The notes beneath the pieces are model-generated. The model did not search any database. It worked only from the letters and a program-made list of their open reading frames with translations, and had not been told where the DNA came from. A stretch of 64,000 nucleotides of DNA, taken from assembly GCF_003268025.1 (NCBI RefSeq), contig NZ_QLUW01000002.1:744001-808000 (forward strand), written 5' to 3'. A program made the translations under genes and the position numbers. This DNA comes from Paenibacillus montanisoli. GTDB lineage: Bacteria; Bacillota; Bacilli; Paenibacillales; Paenibacillaceae. Shown piece by piece: positions 57,321 through 64,000 of this stretch (the first letter of the stretch is position 1; each line of letters opens with the position of its first letter).

Positions 57321-58790
57321 TTAATGGCTTAACGCGGCACTTGGCTCGCGCTGCTGATCGCGGTCCGTGCCGCGTGCGCTTTCGCGGGCGCGCCGGGCGA
57401 CGCCCGCCTCGTATGCGGCTTCGATAACCGCCTCCCGCACTCGCTCCACAACCGCTTGATTAAACACGCTTGGAATAATGTAATGCTCATTCAATTCGTC
57501 CGCGCTTACCACTGAAGCGATTGCTCTGGCAGCGGCCAATTTCATGCCTTCCGTGACGCGGGACGCCCGGCAATCGAGCACGCCGCGGAACATGCCCGGG
57601 AAGCACAGCACGTTATTAATCTGGTTCGGGTAATCCGAGCGTCCGGTAGCCATCACTCGCACGTAAGGCTCCGCTTCCTCCGGCAATATCTCCGGCGTCG
57701 GATTAGCCATCGCGAACACGATCGGATCCTTCGCCATGCGCTTTACGTCGTCAGGCTTTAACACGCCCGGGCCTGACACGCCAATGAAGATATCGGCGTC
57801 CTGGATCACATCCGACAGCAGGCCGGTCTCCTTGTTCGGATTCGTGTGCTCCGCAAACCACTGCCAGGCCGGGTTGTCGTAGCTGCCCCCGCGAATGATG
57901 GCTCCCTGACGGTCGACGCCGACGACGTTCGCAACCCCTGCCGCCATCAGCATCTTGGTGCATGCGGTACCTGCCGCACCTAAGCCGCAAACAACAACTT
58001 TGCAATGTTCAAGCCGCTTGCCGACCAGCTTAACGGCGTTCAGCAATCCGGACAAGAGGACGACGGCCGTACCGTGCTGGTCGTCGTGGAACACCGGTAT
58101 ATCAAGCTCCTGTACAAGCCGTTCCTCGATTTCAAAGCAACGAGGCGCGGAAATATCCTCGAGATTAATGCCTCCGAACGTAGGCGCCATCGCCTTTACG
58201 ATGCGGATAATCTCTTCCGTATCCTGCGTATCCAGACAGATCGGGAACGCGTCGACACCGCCAAGCTGTTTGAACAGCATGGCTTTGCCCTCCATGACCG
58301 GCATCGCGGCCTCCGGACCGATGTTGCCGAGTCCGAGCACGGCTGAACCGTCGGACACGACCGCAACCGTATTTCTTTTGATGGTCAGCGTGTGGGCAAG
58401 AGAAGGCTTTTCCGCAATCGCGGTGCACACGCGGGCAACTCCAGGCGTATATACGCGGGACAGATCATCCCGGTTCTTGATGGGGTACTTCGTGCTCATT
58501 TCGATCTTGCCCCCGAGGTGAAGAAGGAAGGTTTGATCCGATACATGGATGACGCGAACCCCGGGCAGCTTGCCGATCAGACTGACAATAAGCTCCGTAT
58601 GCTTGGAATCGTAGACGTTTATGGTTAGATCCCGAACGGTCGTCATTTTCTCGGTGCGAACCACGTCTATCGCGACAATATCGCCGCCGCTTTCGCTGAT
58701 CGCGGTTGCGATCGTTCCGAATGAAGCGTTTTCTTTTTGCAGCTCTAATCTTAAGATGACGCTGGTATTGGCTCCTGTTGGCATCGACAT
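57321..58790 (-). CDS. Malic enzyme with N-terminal ACT domain
   Basis: 489 residues. Residues about 10-85 form an ACT-type regulatory domain (VILRLELQKENASFGTIATAI). The rest is a malic enzyme: YTPGVARVC, catalytic Lys in GNIGPEAAMPVMEGKAMLFK, DDQHGTAVVLLSGLLNA, NAD-binding GLGAAGTACTKML, FAMANPTPE. Decarboxylates malate to pyruvate. NAD versus NADP preference cannot be read. Operon with dctA links uptake and use of dicarboxylates. The last 25 residues are a charged tail. Confidence 0.92.
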   Translation of the reverse strand: MSMPTGANTSVILRLELQKENASFGTIATAISESGGDIVAIDVVRTEKMTTVRDLTINVYDSKHTELIVSLIGKLPGVRVIHVSDQTFLLHLGGKIEMSTKYPIKNRDDLSRVYTPGVARVCTAIAEKPSLAHTLTIKRNTVAVVSDGSAVLGLGNIGPEAAMPVMEGKAMLFKQLGGVDAFPICLDTQDTEEIIRIVKAMAPTFGGINLEDISAPRCFEIEERLVQELDIPVFHDDQHGTAVVLLSGLLNAVKLVGKRLEHCKVVVCGLGAAGTACTKMLMAAGVANVVGVDRQGAIIRGGSYDNPAWQWFAEHTNPNKETGLLSDVIQDADIFIGVSGPGVLKPDDVKRMAKDPIVFAMANPTPEILPEEAEPYVRVMATGRSDYPNQINNVLCFPGMFRGVLDCRASRVTEGMKLAAARAIASVVSADELNEHYIIPSVFNQAVVERVREAVIEAAYEAGVARRARESARGTDRDQQREPSAALSH

Positions 58791-58837
58791 GGGTATATCC
58801 CCTCTCCAAAATCACATTTCTATGTCTTGTGTGCTTC

Positions 58838-58903
58838 ATGTTAACGCTTTCATGCTAAATTGGGAATCATTCGGCCATATTGTGCGTTTTGGTCATTTTG
58901 GTC
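58838..58903 (-). promoter_or_regulatory. maeA-dctA promoter: cre site and 8-bp direct repeat
   Basis: TTCCCA (58861-58866), 17-base spacer and TAACAT (58838-58843) on the minus strand make a weak promoter. A cre site TGAAAGCGTTAACA (58839-58852, minus strand) fits the CcpA consensus at every position and covers the -10. Upstream, TTTTGGTC occurs twice one base apart (58887-58894, 58896-58903, plus-strand reading), about where an activator such as DctR would bind. Confidence 0.65.
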
Positions 58904-58912
58904 TCGGGAAAC

Positions 58913-58950
58913 AAAAAAAAGCGAACCGCTGCTGCAGCGGTTCGCCTTTT
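58913..58950 (-). terminator. Terminator of dctS-dctR
   Basis: GCGAACCGCTG (58921-58931) and CAGCGGTTCGC (58935-58945), perfect 11-bp stem, 3-base loop, T run of eight (58913-58920) on the minus strand; CCTTTT on the other side. Confidence 0.92.
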
Positions 58951-58958
58951 AGCCATCC

Positions 58959-59681
58959 CTATTCCTGTTTCATCCGATATCGGTTAACGGGGCGGCCGAC
59001 TCCGCCATACTGCACGTCAAGGGCCAGCTCACCGCTCTTCTCCATGTATTCCAAATACCGCCTCGCCGTTACCCGAGCCAGCCCAACCCCTTCCGAAACC
59101 TCTTCTGCCGAACAGGCCTTGACTTGGCCGAGCAGAAAGGCGCGGATCGCCTTCAGCGTCATCCCCTGCAGCCCTTTAGGCAGTTCCCCTTGGGTGTCGG
59201 ATCCCTTCGTACTATCCCCGACTTCTCCAGGAACGGCCATATGGTTGTGCCGCTTCAGCATCCGGTCTAGTTCAAGCTGCGTCAGCTCCCCGCCTGCATC
59301 TATCGCTCTGTGTAGCGTAAGATAATGCTCAAGCGCGCTTTTTACCCGGTCGTACTTGAACGGCTTCATAATATAGTCGAGTGCCCCCAACTGCAGGACT
59401 CGGCGTATCGTCGGGGGATCGTTCGCCGCAGTAATGGCGATGACATCGGTGCCGGCTCCTTCGGCGCGAAGCTGCTGAAGCGTCTGCAGGCCGTCCTGCT
59501 TAGGCATGAAAATATCCAAGATGGCGAGATGCGGCTTATGCCGGCGAACCATTTCCAGCCCTTCGATCCCGTTCGACGCCTCCGCCACCACGCGGAAAGG
59601 GGCAACCCTCTCCACAAATTGGCGGTGTATGTCCCGAACCATCGGATCGTCCTCAATGAGAACGACGTTAATGGCCTGCAT
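58959..59681 (-). CDS. dctR: Response regulator DctR (CitB/CitT family)
   Basis: 240 residues from ATG 59681, seven bases after GGAGAG. Receiver domain with acidic pair Glu10-Asp11 and phosphoacceptor Asp56 in LAILDIFMPKQDG, Lys in IMKPF. C-terminal helix-turn-helix around ACSAEEVSEGVGLARVTARRYLEYM, as in CitT/DctR/MalR. Partner of DctS, whose 3' end it overlaps by 14 bases. Confidence 0.92.
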   Translation of the reverse strand: MQAINVVLIEDDPMVRDIHRQFVERVAPFRVVAEASNGIEGLEMVRRHKPHLAILDIFMPKQDGLQTLQQLRAEGAGTDVIAITAANDPPTIRRVLQLGALDYIMKPFKYDRVKSALEHYLTLHRAIDAGGELTQLELDRMLKRHNHMAVPGEVGDSTKGSDTQGELPKGLQGMTLKAIRAFLLGQVKACSAEEVSEGVGLARVTARRYLEYMEKSGELALDVQYGGVGRPVNRYRMKQE

Positions 59682-61299
59682 CGATGTTCTCTCCATCGCC
59701 GTCTCCTCCTTGCCGCTGCATAGGTAAGGTCAGCATCATGGCGGTCCCCTGCCCCTCGGCCGTTTCGATTCTCATAACGCCGCCCGCCTTCCTTACGATT
59801 TCGTCGATGAGGTACATGCCAATCCCACGGCTCTCCCCCTCTTTGGTGGAATACCCTCGTTCAAACAGGCGCCGTTTCGTCTCCTCATCCATCCCGCAGC
59901 CGTTATCTTCAACGAGGATGGAGAGCACATCCTCATCCTGTTCGATACTGATGAACACTTCCTTGTCTCCTTCGGTTCTCTGCAGCGCATCGAACGCATT
60001 CTCAATGAGATTGCCGAGAACGATCACCATGTCGTGGTTGTCAAGTGAAGCCGGCAAGCGCTCGAGCCAGCTCATTTCATCCAGCCGCAACCGGATGCCA
60101 AGCTCCTTGCCGCGGCTGATTTTCCCCATGAAGAGCCCTTTTAGGCTGTCACTGCGGATGCGTTGATTAACGAATCGGCTTTGCTCCTCTTGCTGCTCCG
60201 TGATCTCGAAGAGATAGTCCATCGCCCGCTTCTTATCGTCCAGCTGCAGCAGTCCGCCGATCGTATGCAGCTTGTTCATATATTCATGACTCTGTACGCG
60301 CAGCGCTTCAACGAAGCTTTGCACGCCCGTCAGCTCTTCCGCCATGCGGGTTACCTCGGTCCGATCCCGAAAAGTCGCCACCGCGCCGACCACCTGTCCT
60401 CCGACCGTAATCGGGATGCGGTTCGTGACGATGTGTGCCGGCCCAATGAACAGATCCTGGTTGTAGACGGGGCGATTTAGCTCGATAATTTCGGGCAGGC
60501 GCGTATCGGGGAGCACTTCCTCAATCGGCTTGCCAATCATATCCCCATTCACTCTCAGCATCGTTTTCGCCATATCGTTAAAGATCGTGATCCGCTTCGT
60601 TTTGTCGATTGCGATAATGCCCTCATGCATCGCCTGGAACGTAGCCGTCCGCTCGACGACAAGCTGCGCGATCTCATCCGGCTCCAACTCGAACATCTGC
60701 TTCTTGATATGCCCGGCCAACAACCATGAGCCCCATGTTCCGAACAGCAGGGTCAAGAACGCAATCACATAGATTTCTCCGCTCATGTCCCTAATCACGG
60801 CAGACAGCTTTGGAAGCAGCTTCCCCACCAAAACTACGCCTACCTGCTCGCGGTTCTCATTCATCACCGGCACGAATGCGCGAAGCGCGGTCCCTTTCTC
60901 CCCTTTGGCTCTGGACAGGTACGTATGCTCGGCAAACGACGACTTCTCATCCGTGCCGCGCGAGATTGTGCCGACTACAGCGTCCGTCGGATGAGTGCGG
61001 CGAATGCCGTTCATATCCATGACGACAATGTAATCGACGTCATTGACGATCCGAACCCGTTCCGCCGTATTCTTCATGCGAACGGCTTTCTCTGTTGAAC
61101 TTGGGTCGACCAGTCCCTCCGTTACCGGCGGCAGCTCCGCGACGGTGCGAGCCGTAACCATTAATCGCCTTCCGAGCTCCTTCTCTTGAAGGTCGGCGAT
61201 ATGACCGGTTAGAACGACGCCTCCGATACATAGAGCAAACAATAGAATACCGAGCGACAAAATGGTGATTTTCCAGTTTATCCGTAACCGTCGCAGCAT
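59668..61299 (-). CDS. dctS: Sensor histidine kinase DctS (CitA/DcuS family)
   Basis: 543 residues from ATG 61299. Two membrane segments (about 10-32 and 176-196) bracket an extracytoplasmic PAS-like sensor with VDYIVVMDMNGIRRTHP. A cytoplasmic PAS (about 215-310), the phosphorylation site His338 in RVQSHEYMNKLHTIGGLLQL (SPOB-type), and ATPase boxes NLIENAFDAL, DNGCGMD, GIGMYL follow. Senses C4-dicarboxylates, probably with the divergent binding protein. Confidence 0.93.
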   Translation of the reverse strand: MLRRLRINWKITILSLGILLFALCIGGVVLTGHIADLQEKELGRRLMVTARTVAELPPVTEGLVDPSSTEKAVRMKNTAERVRIVNDVDYIVVMDMNGIRRTHPTDAVVGTISRGTDEKSSFAEHTYLSRAKGEKGTALRAFVPVMNENREQVGVVLVGKLLPKLSAVIRDMSGEIYVIAFLTLLFGTWGSWLLAGHIKKQMFELEPDEIAQLVVERTATFQAMHEGIIAIDKTKRITIFNDMAKTMLRVNGDMIGKPIEEVLPDTRLPEIIELNRPVYNQDLFIGPAHIVTNRIPITVGGQVVGAVATFRDRTEVTRMAEELTGVQSFVEALRVQSHEYMNKLHTIGGLLQLDDKKRAMDYLFEITEQQEEQSRFVNQRIRSDSLKGLFMGKISRGKELGIRLRLDEMSWLERLPASLDNHDMVIVLGNLIENAFDALQRTEGDKEVFISIEQDEDVLSILVEDNGCGMDEETKRRLFERGYSTKEGESRGIGMYLIDEIVRKAGGVMRIETAEGQGTAMMLTLPMQRQGGDGDGENIDAGH

Positions 61300-61422
61300 C
61301 CGCACACCTCATCCGCTGTCAAGCAGCCCTTGTCCTTAGTCGAATTATTGATTATCATAGCGTATATTACTCGAAAAGCGTAAACAATTCATTCCTGCGG
61401 CATTGAAGCCGATGGAGGAACG

Positions 61423-62484
61423 ATGAAATCCTATATTGCTATCGCAGTTTTTGTTTGCCTTGGACTTCTTTCGGCGATTCTGGTCGGATTCCACTCCCGA
61501 TTCGGCTCCGAGCCGCTGCCATACGATGACGAACAGGCCGAGCTAGGCCGCGATCTGGTGATCAAATTCAGTTACGTGGTCGCGGAAAACACGCCCAAGG
61601 GACAAGCCGCAGCCGACTTCGCCAAACGTGTGCGCGAGAAGACCAACGACCGGGTCAAAGTCGAGCTCTTCCCGAACGGCATGCTATTTAACGAAGATAA
61701 TGAGGTCGAAGCTCTGCAGCACGGCTCGATCCAGATGATCGCGCCAAGCTTCTCCAATATCTCGAGTTTGTCACCGCCGTGGCTGCTGATGGACCTGCCT
61801 TTCGCGTTTCCTTCGGACGATGCGGTAAGCGAAGCGTTCCAAGGCGATATCGGCAAGCGTTTAATGGATTTGCTTGAACGAAGCAACATTGTCGGGCTTG
61901 CGTTCTGGGAGAATGGCTTCCGGCAACTAACGAGCAGCAAAGGACCGATTAAAACGCCGGAAGACCTGCGCAACTTGCGTTTTCGCATTCAGCCGAGCCG
62001 AGTAATCGATGCCCAGTACCGAACTTTAGGTGCCGAAACGCTCGCTTTGCCGTTCAATCAAGTGTACCGCAGTCTGGAAAATGGCACCGTAGACGGAGAA
62101 GAGAACAGCATCTCCAACATTTACTCCAAGAAGCTGTACCAGGTTCAAGACTATCTGACCTTGTCGAATCATAGCTATCTCGGTTACGGCGTGCTCATGA
62201 ACAAAACGTTCTGGGATCAGCTGCCTCCGGAACTTCAGCGCGCGATTTCGGAAGCGATGGCAGAGACGACGATATGGGCCAACCGCAACGCTCGGATCAT
62301 CAACCAAAAGCAGTGGCGCGAAATGCAGGCCGATTCAAACCTGCAGGTGTACGCATTGAGCAAGGATGATCAATCGCATTGGAGGCAGCTTCTGCAACCC
62401 GTCTATGATGAGTTTAGTCCTGTGATCGGACGCGAGCTGATGAGCGATTTGGAGCGGCTGCAGTTGAAGTACGCGGGCAAATAA
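61423..62484 (+). CDS. dctB: TRAP-type dicarboxylate-binding protein (DctB-like co-sensor)
   Basis: 353 residues. N-terminal membrane anchor or signal (IAIAVFVCLGLLSAILVGF), no lipobox. DctP/TRAP substrate-binding fold: FSYVVAENTPKGQAAADFAKRVREKTNDRV, PNGMLFNEDNEVEALQHGSIQM, and the carboxylate-binding arginine in LRNLRFRIQPSRV. No TRAP permease genes are nearby. In B. subtilis dctB lies beside dctSR and is proposed to present ligand to DctS, which fits the divergent layout here. Confidence 0.87.
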   Translation: MKSYIAIAVFVCLGLLSAILVGFHSRFGSEPLPYDDEQAELGRDLVIKFSYVVAENTPKGQAAADFAKRVREKTNDRVKVELFPNGMLFNEDNEVEALQHGSIQMIAPSFSNISSLSPPWLLMDLPFAFPSDDAVSEAFQGDIGKRLMDLLERSNIVGLAFWENGFRQLTSSKGPIKTPEDLRNLRFRIQPSRVIDAQYRTLGAETLALPFNQVYRSLENGTVDGEENSISNIYSKKLYQVQDYLTLSNHSYLGYGVLMNKTFWDQLPPELQRAISEAMAETTIWANRNARIINQKQWREMQADSNLQVYALSKDDQSHWRQLLQPVYDEFSPVIGRELMSDLERLQLKYAGK

Positions 62485-62523
62485 ACAAAAAACAGGCTGT
62501 ATCATTGACGCCGATACAGCCTG
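62484..62523 (-). terminator. Terminator of the antiporter operon
   Basis: CAGGCTGTATC (62493-62503) pairs perfectly with GATACAGCCTG (62513-62523), followed by TTTTTTGTTTATT on the minus strand. Adjacent to the convergent dctB stop, so it may slow that transcript too. Confidence 0.88.
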
Positions 62524-62535
62524 CCTCTGATTCCG

Positions 62536-63771
62536 TTATGGCGTGTCATGTTCCTCTACCCCTAGCTTTCGAGCCATCCAAGCGGTTGAACTCGCTTGCA
62601 GCAGTATTGTCAGCATAATCGCCATGAACGTAACCGATGCGATTACATCGGAATGGGCAACGCCCAGCCCGGTAAGCATGCCCGAAAGCGCTGCCGGTAT
62701 GACCCCAGTCTCCCGAACCCAAACCATAAACAACATTTCGCGCAAGGACCACCGTGATTTACGGTCTGGAACGGCTGAAGCGAAAACGGTTGCGGGCCGC
62801 GCAATAAACATCAACGCAAGAACGACAAGCAGGCTTTGCCACCAATAATCGACGAGTAAGTTGAAATCGACCTGACTCCCAAGCAAAATAAAGATGAGCA
62901 TTCTCATAATAACGGTGATATTATCAGAAAAATGGATCATTTCCTGATGTTTTTCTTCCATATGCAGGCCAAAATCCGAAGAATTGCCCCATATCAGCCC
63001 AGCTACGAAGGTTGCCATAAAACCGCTAACGTGAATGATTTCGCCAATCAAATAGGCGCTTAAGGCAGTCAACATCATTGCAATCGTCGTATAATCGCGT
63101 AAAAAACCTATGCGCGTATGCGCGACCAAATAGCTAATGATGAATCCGACTATTAATCCGAGAACGATGCCGCCGACCGCAGTACGGATAAAATCCCAAG
63201 TAATTGTACCAACATCGAGTGCGGTCTCGCCTGTTGCGGCTGCAAGCAAAGCGAACGTTACGATCGAACCGGTCGCATCGTTGAACGCTGACTCGCTTTC
63301 GACCGTTTCCCGCACGCGTTCTCGAATCCTCACTTGCCGAAAGACCGGTATGATCGAAGCCGGATCTGTTGATGCAATCACTGCAGCTGCAAGCAGTGCA
63401 TACAACCAATCTATGCCAAACAGCCAACGAATCGCAGCCCCTACGACAGCAACCGTGATCAAAACTCCTGGAACGCTCATTAATCCGACGGTCCAACCGA
63501 CCTTCTTTAGGCCTTGCAGCTTAATATTACGTCCGCCATCGAACAAGATGATCGCCGACCCCGTTACGAGAATCAGCTGATTGGTAATCGAATTGCTTGA
63601 TTCGTTAATCCAATGCAGTCCTTGTCCCAGCAGCATGCCTGCTCCAATGAACAAAACAACATCCGGCAGTCCAAGACGGTTCGCGATAACCCCTGCGATC
63701 ATGCCGGCAGCCGCGATCAAGAGAAATAAGATGAAGATGTGATGGATCATTTCCGTCGTATTCGATTCCAT
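62536..63771 (-). CDS. CPA1-family monovalent cation/proton antiporter
   Basis: 411 residues, about 12 membrane helices. Motifs LPDVVLFIGAGMLLG, AAVIASTDPASIIPVFRQV (discontinuous helix), and ESAFNDATGSI with the Asn-Asp pair of electroneutral NhaP-type antiporters. Lacks a C-terminal regulatory domain, ending soon after the last helix. Starts three bases after the RCK gene stop; an internal ATG at 63750 is an alternative start. Na+ versus K+ specificity cannot be read. Confidence 0.87.
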   Translation of the reverse strand: MESNTTEMIHHIFILFLLIAAAGMIAGVIANRLGLPDVVLFIGAGMLLGQGLHWINESSNSITNQLILVTGSAIILFDGGRNIKLQGLKKVGWTVGLMSVPGVLITVAVVGAAIRWLFGIDWLYALLAAAVIASTDPASIIPVFRQVRIRERVRETVESESAFNDATGSIVTFALLAAATGETALDVGTITWDFIRTAVGGIVLGLIVGFIISYLVAHTRIGFLRDYTTIAMMLTALSAYLIGEIIHVSGFMATFVAGLIWGNSSDFGLHMEEKHQEMIHFSDNITVIMRMLIFILLGSQVDFNLLVDYWWQSLLVVLALMFIARPATVFASAVPDRKSRWSLREMLFMVWVRETGVIPAALSGMLTGLGVAHSDVIASVTFMAIMLTILLQASSTAWMARKLGVEEHDTP

Positions 63772-63774
63772 ACG

Positions 63775-64000
63775 TCAGCGGATGACCTCTTTTTCGAATT
63801 CTTCAATTTGACCGTTCGTTCCAATGACAACAATGACGTCCTTCTCCGTCAGCACATCCGATGCGGATGGCGCGATTATGACGCCTTGAGGCTTATTGAT
63901 AGCAACAACGCTGCAGCCAAATCTTACGCGCAGATCAATATCCTGCAGCGATTTGCCGTTTAAGCGTTTCGGAACAGCCATTTCGGCAATCGTATAGTCT
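63775..64000 (-). CDS. RCK / TrkA-C domain protein (C-terminal part)
   Basis: Partial, open to the right edge; about 75 residues visible. DYTIAEMAVPKRLNGKSLQDIDLRVRFGCSVVAI and ASDVLTEKDVIVVIGTNGQIEEFEK (regions) form a TrkA-C ligand-binding domain as at the end of KtrA/KtrC or of antiporter-gating subunits. Frame continues past the M at 63981 without a stop, so the true start is outside. Three bases before the antiporter, implying coupled translation and a regulatory role for it. Confidence 0.82.
   Translation of the reverse strand, partial: DYTIAEMAVPKRLNGKSLQDIDLRVRFGCSVVAINKPQGVIIAPSASDVLTEKDVIVVIGTNGQIEEFEKEVIR

Noticed and set aside
61371-61390. cre site in the dctS-dctB gap (GAAAAGCGTAAACA)
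   Set aside because: Three consensus positions differ, including the leading TG; not strong enough to call.

Overview
The window reads as a chromosomal segment of a Gram-positive, endospore-forming Firmicute of the Paenibacillaceae type (Paenibacillus or Cohnella like). Reasons: strong GGAGG-type ribosome binding sites, frequent GTG and TTG starts, a gene order parallel to the Bacillus subtilis ylbM/rpmF/fapR-plsX/rnc-smc-ftsY-ffh/rpsP-trmD-rplS/rbgA-rnhB/sucCD-dprA-topA-trmFO-hslVU-codY-flgBC neighbourhood, the presence of CodY, FapR, HPr with Ser46, GlcT and YlbJ, and moderately high GC by eye. I saw no rRNA, tRNA, CRISPR array, insertion sequence or prophage. It is mostly ordinary core chromosome, and the interesting material is regulatory.

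Layout. 1-10.7 kb (minus strand): start of the flagellar operon (flgC partial, flgB), codY, hslU, hslV, trmFO, topA, dprA, sucD, sucC. The recombinase gene (codV/xerC) that B. subtilis carries between trmFO and hslV is absent. 11.0-13.2 kb (plus): a DinB-family gene and comM. 13.2-15.9 kb (minus): yraN, an FlhB-tail protein (YlqH) and a large FliK/YlqG-like protein with an Ala-rich linker. 16.1-21.2 kb (minus): a sugar PTS operon glcT-crr-nagE-ptsH-ptsI, preceded by a GlcT-type RNA antiterminator and a terminator. Divergent from it is nagB (21.5-22.2 kb, plus). 22.2-40.7 kb (minus): rnhB, rbgA, lepB, rplS, trmD, rimM, khpA, rpsP, ffh, ylxM, ftsY, smc, rnc, then fatty acid and phospholipid synthesis fabF, acpP, fabG, fabD, fabH, plsX and their repressor fapR. 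40.9-46.4 kb: rpmF and yceD (minus), tmcAL/ylbM and ylbJ (plus), coaD and rsmD (minus), arginase (plus). 46.5-53.5 kb (minus): oligopeptide ABC transporter oppABCDF and a membrane-anchored PrsA-like foldase. 53.6-55.6 kb: an operon of a D-2-hydroxyacid dehydrogenase with an LrgA/LrgB pair. 56.0-62.5 kb: a C4-dicarboxylate module (dctA, ACT-domain malic enzyme, DctR/DctS two-component system, and a divergent TRAP-type binding protein). 62.5 kb to the end: a CPA1 cation/proton antiporter and the C-terminus of an RCK/TrkA protein.

How parts work together. FapR sits at the head of the lipid operon, with a FapR-box overlapping its promoter. The SRP genes (ffh, ftsY, ylxM), signal peptidase and ribosome-associated genes form the usual growth block. 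In the PTS block the antiterminator gene is the first gene of the operon it should control, so sugar would switch on transporter, HPr and EI together with more GlcT. In the dicarboxylate block the binding protein plus DctSR probably sense C4-dicarboxylates and switch on the maeA-dctA transcript, whose promoter also carries a perfect consensus cre site. Most terminators are clear hairpins with U tracts. Several intercistronic hairpins lack one and may be processing or stabilising elements.
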